From Plantago ovata (taxonomy: Eukaryota > Streptophyta > Magnoliopsida > Lamiales > Plantaginaceae): a stretch of 64,000 bases of DNA. How positions within the stretch are numbered: the first letter of the stretch is position 1; each line of letters begins with the position of its first letter. Positions 21,864 to 33,243 of the stretch are shown here, in pieces. The DNA is taken from NCBI GenBank assembly GCA_028274465.1, contig CM051455.1, positions 117,961,547-118,025,546 of the forward strand. Reading direction: 5' to 3'. The translations under genes were made by a program, and so were the position numbers. The notes under the pieces were generated by a model, which ran no database searches, had not been told where the DNA came from, and saw only the letters and a program-made list of their open reading frames with translations.

Positions 21864-23313
21864 AACTTCCCAAACCGAACCTTTGCTTGTCCTCAAGCAA
21901 CTAGCTAGACTCTATGCAACCTACATGCAACACAAAGAGAGTCTCATGCCAAACAAGAAGAAATAATCGATTGTATCTACTAAATACTTATGAACAAAGA
22001 CCATACAAATCATAACATGGAAGTAGGTTGAAGAATGTCTCGATTGAACCTATACACATTCACATATGCACTTTGTTAAACAAGAGAGTCTCTCGTAACA
22101 TTCTCTACCTGGACCTAGTCAATGACGACGTAATGATGCATGTCAAAATACAAATGGTTTCCCCGTGCATATGAAACTGAGGGCTTACTATTGTTCACCA
22201 GGTGAGACTTTCCCTCAAGAGAGGTCGAACCAATACTGGCTCTCATCAAACGAATGAGGGTTCCCTAAAAGACAACTCTCCCCTATTCTACCCGACTCTT
22301 AATGAAAAACTCTTCACCACTTCCTGAATGGCAGGACGAGGGTGGTCTAGACTAATCCTTGAACTAGGCGACACGAGAACACAAGGAAGAATTTAGAACT
22401 CGATTACGAACTATTACAAAGGCTGAAAAATAATGCAACACTTTGCTAAAACTGCTTTTGGCTTGCTTGGACCCTTCTTTTGCTTTTTTTGGGTCTTATT
22501 CTTTTATTCTTCTTTTTTTTCTGTTCTTTTTTTCTTTTCCAGATTCTGGAATTTTCTCTTTTTTTCTTTTTCTTTTTTTTGTATATAGCCAGCAGTAGCA
22601 CAATGGAAGTACAATGAAAGGAAATAACAACGACACTACAACGACCTCCCCAAACCTATTCGAAAGAATAGGTTGGAGCACAAACTCACAAGAAAAAATA
22701 AAAACAAACTCAGCATGACTCACAAAGACGAAAAACAAGTCATAATGATAGTAACCCCCTCCCCAAACCTATTCGTTAGAATAGGTTTCAAACAAAGGAT
22801 CACACACCTCACTCTACCTCCTTCCTAGGTATTTAGCAATCTCAATAAGCAAGGTGAAGACTTGTTGCCTCTTACGTACATAATTACACGGGAATACAAT
22901 CAAAGACTCTAACATGCAACATTTTATAAGGCCTTCGCGAACCGCAGTAGAGAAAACACGACATAGTGATGTCGAGACTACCAAGTTTAACTAGTGCACA
23001 TACAAATATGACAAGCCAAGCGAGACAAACCTCAAACTATTCCATAGAGATGCAATGCATGGGCAATGGTCATAAACACTTAGTCTATACAATAAAAAAT
23101 TTCAAAAAATTTGACAATAAACTCCACACAAAAATCATGCAAAACTATACTAAGGATGAATGCAAACTAAATCTTAGGAAAGCAGTAAACGTGCAATGCA
23201 AAGGTTTTCACGAGTCATCATAAGAAAAATAAGTTATAGAAATACACAGCGATAACCCCCCCCCCCCCCAAACCTGAACTTCGTCATTCGTCCCGAACGT
23301 CGAAAGTGGACAT
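21864..23313 (-). mobile_element. Family B 3' non-coding region (copy 2)
   Basis: About 1.45 kb without a gene, nearly identical to 1723-3177. It includes the purine-rich run (22470-22580), twin hairpins (22653-22674 and 22766-22787) and a run of 14 C (23256-23269). The match to copy 1 ends at about 23313, where a Copia-like LTR fragment begins. Confidence 0.85.
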
Positions 23314-24767
23314 GAAGCAGTTGACCTAAGACACGATCCAGGATTATGGCTACATACAAATGGGGATGATAAGTGTTTCTGTGAAGGATTCATCTCTCAT
23401 GTGTAGCACAGGAGAGTACTGCTCATAGTCTTCATAGTTGTGTTGGTAAACTCACTGGCCAGTGCATTGATACATTATGATGGTCATAAGTATATCTTCG
23501 TAACCAAGCAACTCCCTGAGACGCCCGTGGATGTATTATTGGGATAGACACATCATCGATCCTAGATGCATTCGAGTCAGTCAGATGAAGGAACGTTACC
23601 ATCGTTGCGTTGAGCGCAACAGGTTTCGCAACGAAAGGGTTTGCTTTGAGAAACCTCTCAAACGTCCTCATGTATAAATATTGCAAATGGAACCGTCTAG
23701 GAATTCCATTTTGCCTAGTCTAGGACTTGCTTAATACAATGGGTCCCTATGGGTCACACTATGTGGTCATTCAGCTTATCAGAATATCCTTGAAGATGGA
23801 ATCGCAATTGATTTGGAATTAATTGTGATTGATGGATTATAATTGATTTGGAATTAATTATAATATTTAGTGGCTCAATTAATAATTTGGAATTATTAAT
23901 TGAATTGGCTAATTAATTATATTTTATGTAAATACAATTAAAGATTATATTTTAGAAATATAATAGAGATTTGATTTGAAAGGATATGTTAATTTAGAAT
24001 TAACATATGCACATGGGCAAAATCTACTTGGAGTTTGAATTGCCTTAGAACTATAAGTGGGTCCCAACCTATCTCCAGTAGGACACGCGCGCGCGCGAGC
24101 TGAATAGGGGAAGGAGTTCGACTCCTTCCTCTATTAGAAGTCCAAGGGATAAGTTAGATTTTCCTGATTGAGTTTTAATTTAATTGGGAATGAATCTAGA
24201 CTTGAAATTGGTTTCCTAGTGCGATAAGAATTAGATTCTTATTTCTTTATGAAGTCTAATTGCTTATGCTTTAGGCTTCTATTGACTACTATATAAGTAA
24301 GTCATTAGAGAGCTTTTTCAGTATCAAATTCTTAGAGAATTATTCTACCTTTCTTAGAAAAAATAAAAGCTCTCCCCCTCTCCTCTATAAGCCGCGCGCG
24401 CCACCCCTCTTGCCGGAGGAAAATCGCCGCCCCATCTTCTTGGTCACACAAAGAATATCCTAGCATTCTTCCAATAGGCTGTTCATCCGTGGATACCAAG
24501 GTTGAGGTTCTAGGAGCTGGAAACTAACTCTTATTGTCTTGCAGATAATCAGAGTATTGCAGATATCTTCGACTTCGACGAAGGAGAAGATACACCGGAT
24601 TATTACGAAGACTTGGAAGCTGTGCTTGCTTTGGAAGTAAGGTTAGTCTTCTAATTGACGTGTTTAAATATATACGGCATATACATAATCAATTAACCTG
24701 TATGTTAAGAAAATTTTTGAAATTCCGCTGCGTACCCTAGGGGTAACTCTGACCGTATTTTCTTACA
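23314..24767 (+). mobile_element. Family K Copia-like LTR, truncated
   Basis: Matches, in opposite orientation, most of the complete copy at 55592-57683 but lacks its first 600 or so bases. The right end (CCGCTGCGTACCC ... TTTTCTTACA) is intact at 24767. It contains a CG alternation at about 24087-24098 and AT-rich stretches. The assignment to Copia rests only on LTR style and end sequence. The minus-strand frame at 23432-23686 is not recognised. Confidence 0.7.
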
Positions 24768-25412
24768 GTGCAGAGGTAAGATGACCTCGAGTGTCGATCT
24801 CTAGGGACTAAACTCGCTTTAACTAAATAACTATATATAATTTCAGAAAACAAATTTATCTCTAACTTAACTTAACAATATATGGAGAAAGTTGGTGATA
24901 GTATGCTTGTTCTAAGCATCAAGTTCTAATTATGCATGAAAGTGCAACTCATACTGCCTTAAAAGTAGTTCGATTTACAAACACCAAAGACAGGTTTGTA
25001 GACGTGTATTTCGAAAGCTTCCTATCTATACTAATTCTTGGCTAAGGTTGTCAATCTTAGTTCAAGTAGTACTTGCAAATTATATATAATTGAATCGATG
25101 ATCTTGAATTGTCCTAGTGTTTCTAACACCTTTCTACGAAGATATATTGCTTAGTCGGATCAAAGAATCGAATTAAGATAATTAAACAAGTAAAAGACTC
25201 AGAAACTCAATCATGCATAATACGAACCCTAGTTACGAATTCACATACTATCACCAACCTTAGATTTAGCTACTCATATGTAAATTGCAATCAACGATAA
25301 TAATCAAAGCAAGAATCAATGAAAACATGTTGAATTGAATAAATAAACAGAAAATTACATAAAAGAACCACTCTAGAGCACCTAATTGCTAAAACAACCA
25401 CTTTAAAAAACA

Positions 25413-25612
25413 TCTTACAAAAAAGGCCATTCTATTTTTATGGTGCCCTAAAATACAAGTAGTCTTACAAAAAAGGCCATTCTATTTTTATGGTGTCCTA
25501 AAATACAAGTAGTCTTACAAAAAAGGCCATTCTATTTTTATGGTGCCCTAAAATACAAGTAGTCTTACAAAAAAGGCCATTCTATTTTTTGGTGCCCTAG
25601 AATCTAATGAAA
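25413..25612. repeat. Four 50-bp subterminal tandem repeats
   Basis: Units start at 25413, 25463, 25513 and 25563, each opening TCTTACAAAAAAGGCCATTC. An inverted match (ATGGCCTTTTTTGTAA) lies at the other end of the transposon near 28013-28027, so the array has grown from the terminal inverted repeat. Confidence 0.92.
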
Positions 25613-25619
25613 CTAGTAT

Positions 25620-27410
25620 TTTGCCGTTGAAACTAGCATTTGTGTTGCCGAAACTAATTAAACTAGCATCAATCTAATGAACTAACATTTTGTGTGTCAC
25701 TTGTGATGCTGAAACTAATGAAACTAGCATTCGTGTTTGCCGAAACTAATAAAACTAGCACTTGTATTGAAACTAGCATTTTGTTGCTGAAACTAACTTT
25801 AATTGTTGCTGAAACTAGCACTTATGATGCTGAAACCTAATGAAACTAGCATTTTGTCGTTGAAACTAGAAGTTGTGATGCTGACAATAACGCAAATAGC
25901 TTTTTGACTTGCCAAATTAATGAAACTAGCATTTTTTTTGCCGAAACTGGCATTTTTTTGCTGAAACTAGCACTCATGATGTTGAAACTAATAAAATTAA
26001 CTTTTTGTTGTTGAAAACTAACAGTTGTGATGTTGAAACTAATGAAACTAGTATTTTGTTGATGAAACTAGCAATTATGATAGTGAAATTAATGAAAGTA
26101 GCATTTTTGTTGATGAAACTAGCAATTATGATGGTGAAATTAATGAAACTAGCATTTTTGTTGATGAAACTAGTATTTGTGTTGTTGAAACTAATAAAAC
26201 TAACATTTTTGTAGTTGCATTAATAAAACTAACAATGGAGTGATGATGTAACTAGCATTTTTGTTAATGAAACTAGCATCAAACTATTGAAACTAACACT
26301 TATAATGTTGAAAACTAATGAAACTAGCATTTTGTCGTTGAAACTAGCAGTTGTGATGCTGAAACTAATGAAACTAGCATTTGTGTTGATGAAACTAGCT
26401 TTTTTGTTGCTGAAACCAACAATTATGATGCTCAAATTATTGAAACTAGCATTTATTATGCTGAAAACTAATGAAACTAGCATTTTGCTGTTGAAACTAG
26501 CACTTGTGATGCTGAAACTAATGAAACTAGCATTTGTGCTGATGAAACTAGCTTTTTTGTTGCGGAAACCAGCACTTATAATGTTCAAACTATTGAAAAT
26601 ATCATTTTTGTTGTTGAAACTAATGAAATTATTTTTGTATGATGTTGAAACTAGCATTAACAGTTAGTTTCATATAGTTTCAGCTAGTTTCAGCTAGTTT
26701 ATGAAACTAGCTTTTTGTCTGAAACTAGTTTATGAAACTAGATTTTATGTGTTGAAACTAATATGAAACTAGCATTTGTGTTGCTGAAACTAGCACACGT
26801 GATGCTAACACTAATGAAACTAGCATTTTGTGTTGATGAAACTAGCACTTGTGATGCTGAAACTAGCATTTGCGTTGCCGAAACTAATGAAACTAACATT
26901 TATGTTGCTGAAACTAGCATTTTGTTGCTGAAACTAATAAAACTAGCACTTGTATTGAAACTAGCATTTTTGTTGCTGAAACTAGCTTTAATTGTTGCTG
27001 AAACTAGCACTGAAACTAGCAGAAAATGGAATGAAACTAGCAAGAAATGAAATGAAACTAGCATAAATGGAATGAAACTAGGCGAAATCAAATGATCAAC
27101 CACCGAAACTAGCATAGAACAAATGATCATGGACCGAAACTAGTCGAAATCAAAGTTTCAAGCACCGAAACTAGCATAGAACAAACGATCATGGACCGAA
27201 ACTAGGCAAAATGAAAGTATCATGCACCGAAACTAGTCGAAATGAAAGGTTCGAGCACCGAAACTAGGCGAAATGAAAGTATCAAGCACCGAAACTAGCC
27301 GAAATCAAATTAACAACCGCTGAAACTAGCATAATTCAACTGAAACTAGCAGGAATCAACAGAAAACTTCATAAAATCAAAGCAACATGCACTGAAACTA
27401 GGGGTTCGTA
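25620..27410. repeat. GAAACTAGCA minisatellite
   Basis: The phrase GAAACTAGCA or a close variant recurs dozens of times with 8-30 bp spacers (TTTTTGTTGCT, CTTGTGATGCT and the like). A higher-order unit of about 160 bp is seen twice between roughly 26310 and 26630. Past 27040 the spacers change to GAAATG- and AGCACC-type phrases. Long open frames on both strands here (26229-26657 and 26287-26667) are products of the repeat, not genes. Confidence 0.92.
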
Positions 27411-27500
27411 CCTAATGCTAGCCCCTTTATCTCTCTAAAATAAACTCTAGAGAGAGAGAAACAAACAAACCACTCTAATAATAATAACAGTAATAAAGTT

Positions 27501-28013
27501 TCAATGTCCAGAGCTGTTGTGACAGAAAATGGCTTCCCAAATCTCGGTAAACGCCTGCACAATTAACCCATGATAATGCCTTGAATTCAACGACAGAAAA
27601 CACTGCAACAGCTGCTCCAAATCCTCCGCCTCAAACATCTGCTTCTCCACCACCATATCCATCATCGACCTCTTAAAATCCTCATACGGATCACTCGACC
27701 TCTTCACAATCGCGAAGCTCTCCTTCACCTTCCCTTCCACCGCACACGGTATCATCTTCTTAAACACCGATAGCCTCGCCGGTACCTCCTCCTCCGCCAC
27801 ACTTTTCCTCCGCCTCTGTCCAGATCTCCGCCGGTTCGATTTCTGAGATTCGCGAATCGGAGGCAGTAGATCGGAGGAGGAGCTGATTGACAACGACACG
27901 AGCGTCTCCGTTTCCTGCGCCGCCGCCGATTCGGCGGCGTCGGAGCTGAACCAGCCGCTATCGGATGGAGGAGCTATAAATGAGCGAGCATTTGGTAATT
28001 GATTTCTTAAGAT
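27501..28013 (-). pseudogene. OVATE family protein fragment captured by the transposon
   Basis: A minus-strand frame of about 170 codons ends in the OVATE (DUF623) domain: VKRSSDPYEDFKRSMMDMVV, then EDLEQLLQCFLSLNSRHYH and LIVQAFTEIWEAIF, followed by a short tail and a TGA at 27501. Upstream come a serine-rich stretch, SDSGWFSSD, and a basic RRRSGQRRRK patch, as in many OVATE family proteins, which act as plant transcriptional repressors binding TALE homeodomain proteins. The frame runs into the transposon's inverted repeat without a plausible N-terminal ATG; the first in-frame ATG lies just before the domain (KKMIPC). So the N-terminus was not captured. The domain itself is uninterrupted, which suggests recent capture. 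A host OVATE gene that happens to sit here is excluded by the 9-bp duplication. Confidence 0.85.
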
Positions 28014-28879
28014 GGCCTTTTTTGTAATTAATGTTGGTTATTGATTTATTTATGTATTTTTCCCATAAATAAAAGCAGGAAAATCGTGAGATACAAGTTA
28101 CCAACGAAGGTTGTCAATCTCTGGTGAATTGCTTAAACTCACAAGCAAGGTGAGATGAATTGGTGTCCAAATCTCTACGCTATGCTCCAAAATCGATAAG
28201 AAAAGTTGTCTCTAAGCTAAGAATACCCAAAACAATCTCTAGGGTTTTGATCTCTCAAAATATGAATGTGTTATAAGAAAAAACGCAGTTAGGAAGCATA
28301 TATATAAGTTCTACCGCAACGCCGGGCGGTGTGCGCACCGCCCGGGGTGCCGGGCAAACCGCCTCCCACGGGCAGCAAGTTTCTTCTAAGTTCAAACAGA
28401 TATTTCGGGCGCGTTCGAACTCGGATTGGCACGTAAGACCCACCGTTGCATAGCTCTTCGAGTTAGCTACGCGTAGGTTGTAACCTCATCCCAATCCAAT
28501 ATCATATGAAAGACTGGTTCCCAAAATACTAAGACTATGCAAATGGAATTTCACTTCAAAGGCTCCAAAATCTTAATCCAAACTCCGAATGAACTACCGT
28601 TTCCGCCTCATACAAGATATCTCGAATCTTTCATGTTCTCCTTGGCCTTGGGCATGGTTTTGAGCCCCTTGACACACCATGGGTGATCTTGTTGCACCAA
28701 AACTTCAAGGTTTCGCCATAATTCCTATCCAAAAATGCGTTTTTCACCTAAAACCTGAAAATAACAAAAGAAAAGGGAAACGTGACATTATTCTAATAAA
28801 ATGCACTAAAAATTAAAGCTAGAGGATATCTAAATAGGTGAAAAAGAACTGAATGACAGTGTAAAAAACGCTGTCATCA

Positions 28880-29650
28880 GAAGTTCCTCGGTTAGATGGT
28901 AACGGAAAGAGGAATAGAAGCAAACCCTGAGAAAATCAAGGCCATCTTCGATCTGCCTCAACCCCAAACCATCAATGAGGTACAACAGTTGGTAGGGAAG
29001 TTGATCGCGTTAAGTAGATTCATCTCGAGATCCGCCAAGAAAAATCTCCCATTCTTCAAAGTTTTGAGAAAGAGCAACCACTTCGAGTGGACAAAAGAAT
29101 GCGAGGAAGCCTTCGAGAAGCTCAAAGAGTATCTACTCTCCCTTCCACTTTTGTCAAAGCCTATGGAAGGAGAAGTACTTTACTTATACTTGGCAGCAAC
29201 GGGGGAAGCCATTAGCTCGGTCTTGGTGCAAATCCAAGGAAACGACCACTTGCCCATCTACTACTTAAGCAAGATACTTGCTGGAGCCGAAACTCGCTAC
29301 GTGGATATCGAGAGGCTATCCTTCGCTCTCTTCTATACGGCAAGGAGACTGTAGCCTTACTTTGGAGCTCACAAGGTTGTGGTCCTGACGAAGCAACCTC
29401 TCAAGCAAGTCCTCGGAAAGCCTAAAAACTCTGGAAGGCTAGCAAGATGGGCAATCGAGTTGAGCGAGTACGACATTGACTGTCAAGCACCTCTAGCCAA
29501 GAAAGCCCAAGTCATTGCTCACTTCCTCGTAGAGTATCCCTCTAAGGAGGTGTTAGAGGAAAACCCTCCAGAAAGCCAAAATGTCATGATGATGGTCGAG
29601 GAGCGACCACGACAGAATGAGGCAATGCAAGCTCTAGAAGATGCTTAGAA
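28880..29650 (+). pseudogene. Tat pol: RT C-terminus and first RNase H
   Basis: The sequence begins inside RT (MVTERGIEANPEKIKAI, IFDLPQPQTINEVQQLVGKL), then the RT-linked RNase H (FEWTKECEEAFEKLKEYL, LYLYLAATGEAISSVLVQ, IYYLSKILAGAETRY, RLARWAIELSEYDI). These are the standard words of Ty3/gypsy pol. The catalytic YxDD part of RT is not in the window because a family B LTR abuts it. Fossil. Confidence 0.88.
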
Positions 29651-29699
29651 AGAACTCAAAGAGATGTCACAAACAAAAAGAAAAAGGCATGAATTGTTT

Positions 29700-30140
29700 C
29701 TAGCATAAAATATCGAGGACCCTAAGGGTATGGAGAACGTCTCTTCAAGACCCAAAGAGCTTACCAACCACGGGGATGTCTGGATTCTTCACGTTGACGG
29801 ATCTTCCTCGGGAAAAATGGCGGGATAGGAATATACTTCAAAAGTACGGGAGGAGCAGAGCTCGAGTACGCTGTTACTCTAAGCTTTCCGGTCTCAACAA
29901 TGAAGCCGAGTATAAAGCTATCCTCATCGCTCTACGTATGGCAAAGACACTTGAAATGAAGAAGCTCCACCTCTTCACGCCGAAAAGCAAATCTCAGGAA
30001 AGTCAAAACCAAGAAGGACTCACTGGCCGAATACAAGAACGCCATCACGGAGGAAATCCAAAAGTTCGAGAGTTGTGAGATTGAGAAGTTCTCAAAGGAT
30101 CTCAATCAAAGAGCGGATGCTCTATCAAAATACGCTTCGG
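29700..30140 (+). pseudogene. Tat pol: second (archaeal-type) RNase H
   Basis: WILHVDGSSSGK and a C-terminal RADALSKYAS bracket the extra RNase H that distinguishes Tat-lineage elements from other Ty3/gypsy groups. The two shorter copies at 861-1333 and 21002-21474 are parts of this same module. The module is broken here too. Confidence 0.82.
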
Positions 30141-31336
30141 TTTCCGGAGGAGTGGATACCCGGAATGTGATACTTATGAGAATCAATGCATCATCATCCC
30201 TATGGTCATCAAAGCCAAACGTCTTGGCCATTGACACTCAACCAAGTTGGATGCAGGGGATCACTACCTATCTCATGCACGGTAGCCTTCCTTGTGATAA
30301 AGCTGAAGCACGAAGAGTCAAAGGAAAAGCGGGTTGCTACATCATGCAAGGAGATCACTTGTACAAGAGATCCTTCGAGGTAGTCTACTTGAGATGCGTC
30401 ACTGAACAAGAAGTGCATAAAGTTTTGGGAGAAATGCACCAAGGAAGTTGCGGGGACCATGCCGGAGGAATAACCCTCGCGCAAAAAGTCATCCGCCAAG
30501 GATACTACTAGCCAACTGTTCGTGAAGACGCTGCCCGATTTGTGAGGAAGTGCGAGGAGTGTCAATTGCACGCCAATCTAATCAATGTCCCGGCGAAGCC
30601 CCTCATGCCCATTTCCATCGGTCCTTTCATTGTCGCGGTTGAATACTTTAGCAAATGGGCGGAGGTTGAGGCAGTGTCTACTATCACCGAACAAAGAGTG
30701 ATGAACTTTGTATGGAGAAACATCGTGTGTCGATTCGGCTTACCTAGAGTCCTCATCTCAGATAATGGTTCTCAATTCTACGGCCATAGGTTCAACGAAT
30801 GGTGCAAGGAGATGAAGATTGAGAGGAGGTACACCTCAGTAGGACATCCTCAATCCAATGGGCAGACCGAGCTTGACGGAGTGGTATGGGCATACCGCAC
30901 AACTTCAAAGACAGCTACAAGAGAAACTCCCTTCTCTCTAGTTTATGGTTCCGAAGCGGTCATACCAGCAGAAGTAGATGTAGAAACCCTCAGGATCCAA
31001 GGGTATCAACCCGAGAACAATCATACCGAGAGGCTATTCGACCTACAGACGCTAGATGAAGCGAGAAGCACTGCTTTGGCCAACATCCTGAGGTACCAAG
31101 CGTTGATCGCGAAGACCTACAACAAAGGTGTGAAGGAGAGAGACTTCCAAGTAGGAGACTTAGTACTCCGAAGAGCAGACATCCTGGGAAAAGTTGGGAA
31201 GATGCAACCCAACTGAGAAGGCCCCTACAAGATAGTTGAAGCAAGGTCCAATGGAAGCTACCGTCTCCAAGACATGGATGGAAGAGTGTTGAAGAATCCG
31301 TGGAATACCTCCAACCTCCAGAGGTTCTACGCCTAA
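30141..31336 (+). pseudogene. Tat pol: integrase
   Basis: The N-terminal zinc-binding part (HQGSCGDHAGG ... CEECQLHA) is followed by the core with VAVEYFSKWAEVEAV, LISDNGSQF and SVGHPQSNGQTELD, and a C-terminal part (VGDLVLRRAD) ending at 31336. This order, RNase H before integrase, is that of Ty3/gypsy. No chromodomain follows. Broken by a few changes; near neighbours are the RNase H upstream and an antisense gene downstream. Confidence 0.88.
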
Positions 31337-32256
31337 GTTGTTTGAGAAACAAACTTTTTGAAGAGCTCCTGTGAAAGGCCCCCAACTCTCGGATCGAGAG
31401 AGATTCCTCACAAGCTTGTGTGAGAGGTACCCTCCTTTTTTATGGTTTAAGTTGTTAGGCAGTATGGAAACGGTTCGGAGAAAGTTGTAAGAAAGCTGGC
31501 CGTGAAGCCCCCCATTGTAATTGAATTTCCGACAAATCAATGCAATGCATATCTTTCAACAAAAAAGTGTTCAAGTAAAGAGCTGCTATACCTAAAACGG
31601 AAAAAGAGAGCTGCACGATCAAGAGAAGTTGCTCGATCCAAAAGAGCTCCCCGATTTGCCCATCGAACCAAAATTCCCCGATTTCCTATCTTTTAAGAAA
31701 TCTCATCAAGATACTTTTCAAAGAGATAGGAACGAGGAGGGCTAAGAAAGCGAGAAGGAGGAACTCAACACTTAGAATTGTTTCGGAAATTCACTCAAGG
31801 AATTAGTTGAGGATTCGAGGAAGATCACCCCATATCGAGAAGTAGAAAAATCTCGACAAGTAAATCGATTACTTTGACGGCTCAAGAAGCACTACTCAAA
31901 GTAGTATTATTAACACAAGTTTACATCATAAGGAGGCACGGGAAGCTTACCTCTTCGATTCTAACTTATACGGTCTTAACTACTCTAAAAAGTTATACGT
32001 CATAACGGAAAAAGAGTTAGTAAATAACACAAGTATAAAAACTACCAAACGAAGAGCAACAAACATGGCATTAAGGAAAAATCGAGGAGATGAAGAAAGT
32101 TATAAATCATATTACAACGGTAGATGGTGTTCGAACATATGCCACAAAGGGCCGAATGAAAAGCATAAAGACAAAGGAAACATTGTTCAAGATTTTCTCT
32201 AAGGAAATACAACAACATTTTTTACCGAGCATACTCGGCCTTCAAAGGTCTTCGAT
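31337..32256. other. Spacer between integrase and antisense gene
   Basis: About 920 bp with no credible gene. The first 200 bp are moderately GC-rich, the rest A-rich. I see no repeats or known signals, beyond its position between two convergent coding regions of the T backbone. Confidence 0.6.
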
Positions 32257-33093
32257 TCAGCGGGTGCGGCTACCTGAGAGATCAGTTATAGGAGTTGTGG
32301 CACTAGTTCCTCCTCGCGCCGGGCTAAGGAGTTCCTGGATCTCGATCGGGTCTCGCTCCTTCTCCTGAGATTCCCTTATGGCCTTCTCGTACATAACAAG
32401 CTCAGGCTCGACGAAGTCTTGAGGCCGACCAAGAACTGGGTCGTTCGCCTTTATCCATGCAGCATTGCGGAGAGCCGCCTTCTCGAAAGGATAGAGGATC
32501 CCGGTCCTCAAGCACTCTGGGACCCAAGCTGAGAGATAAGCCGGCTTGCTTGGGTAAGGAACTTCCGGATCAGTGACGAGCTCCCCGAATTCGCACGCCT
32601 GGTGCATCTCCTCGGTAATCTCTTCATCAGGACAGCGGGACAGATCCTCGCGCCGCCCATCATGCATATCCTCGCGAGCATCCGGATCGAAGTCCTGAGG
32701 GAGCAAGTTCACTCGCTTAAGTTGGCCGATACAAGAGAAGAAGTCCTCGCGCGACGCATATCTCACATCTTGTTGGGCCATCTTATAAGTGTCAGAGGCC
32801 ATGAAAGCGCGAGCAGTCTCCAAGCGGCTGCCTTTAAGGAAAGAGAGGACGCTGTTCTTGAATTTTTCCATACAGATCGACAAGGTGGCATAAGCACCCT
32901 TGTTTCCCTTAGTCCTCGCTCTCTCCTTGGCGAGCTCCTTTTCAAGATGGTCGACCTTAGCATAAAGCTTGCCGGTCTCAATCTCCGCGACCTTGTTTTT
33001 TCCCTGCTTGGCCGCCAACTTCTTTTCAAGGTCCTCGATCACGATGCCTATATCCGTGCGATCAGCCGCGACTTGGCCATAAGCCTCCTTCAA
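32257..33093 (-). pseudogene. Antisense gene of T backbone, segment 1 (coiled coil)
   Basis: A 278-residue minus-strand frame. The N-terminal third is strongly coiled-coil (ADRTDIGIVIEDLEKKLAAK, VDHLEKELAKERAR). The rest is acidic and unlike known enzymes (PYPSKPAYLSAWVPECLRTG). Long alpha-helical C-terminal parts of this kind accompany the gypsy-associated domain in segment 3. It is the 3'-most segment of the antisense unit. A splice-acceptor-like TGATGTAG lies just before it on the minus strand. Confidence 0.6.
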
Positions 33094-33243
33094 ATTCTCG
33101 AGCTACATCAAAGAAGAATTCAGAGTTAGGGAGGAGATCATTTTTAAACTTAGAAACTTATTTGATAAAACAAACGAAGCAAAACTACCTGAAGCAAGCA
33201 CATGCTGAGTTCATGGGCGCTATCCAGTTATGACATATGGATT

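Larger units (their letters stand above)
25348..28064. mobile_element. Mutator-like element carrying a host gene piece (Pack-MULE type)
   Basis: A 2717-bp insertion flanked by a perfect 9-bp duplication ATAAATAAA (25339-25347 and 28065-28073), the size typical of Mutator-like transposons. The ends are imperfect inverted repeats: CAGAAAATTACATAA on the left against GGGAAAAATACATAA on the right strand, followed on both sides by TTACAAAAAAGGCCAT. No transposase frame is present, so it is non-autonomous. Inside are four 50-bp tandem units (25413-25612), a 1.8-kb minisatellite (about 25620-27410) and a fragment of an OVATE-family gene on the minus strand. Confidence 0.85.
24768..28879 (-). mobile_element. 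Family B LTR carrying a Mutator-like insertion
   Basis: On the minus strand it runs from TGATGACAGCG (28879) leftward, with GC boxes at about 28318-28375 (GGGCGGTGTGCGCACCGCCC), the usual Tat-type LTR phrases (GATGACCTCGAGTGTCG near 24780), and an interruption at 25348-28064 by a DNA transposon. Without the insertion it is about 1.4 kb. Its 3' end meets the K fragment at 24767. Its 5' end abuts RT sequence of the T backbone at 28880. Confidence 0.8.

Noticed and set aside
26229-26667. Repetitive frames (LMKLAFVL and its reverse-strand partner) as a repeat protein
   Set aside because: They come from the GAAACTAGCA minisatellite, with frames on both strands and no start or domain support.
25413-27410. 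CRISPR-like array
   Set aside because: Repeats are 50-bp head-to-tail units or a 10-bp core with variable spacers in a plant transposon; no cas genes and eukaryotic context.
27501-28013. Resident host OVATE gene
   Set aside because: It lies within inverted repeats and a 9-bp duplication that interrupt an LTR, and lacks an N-terminus.
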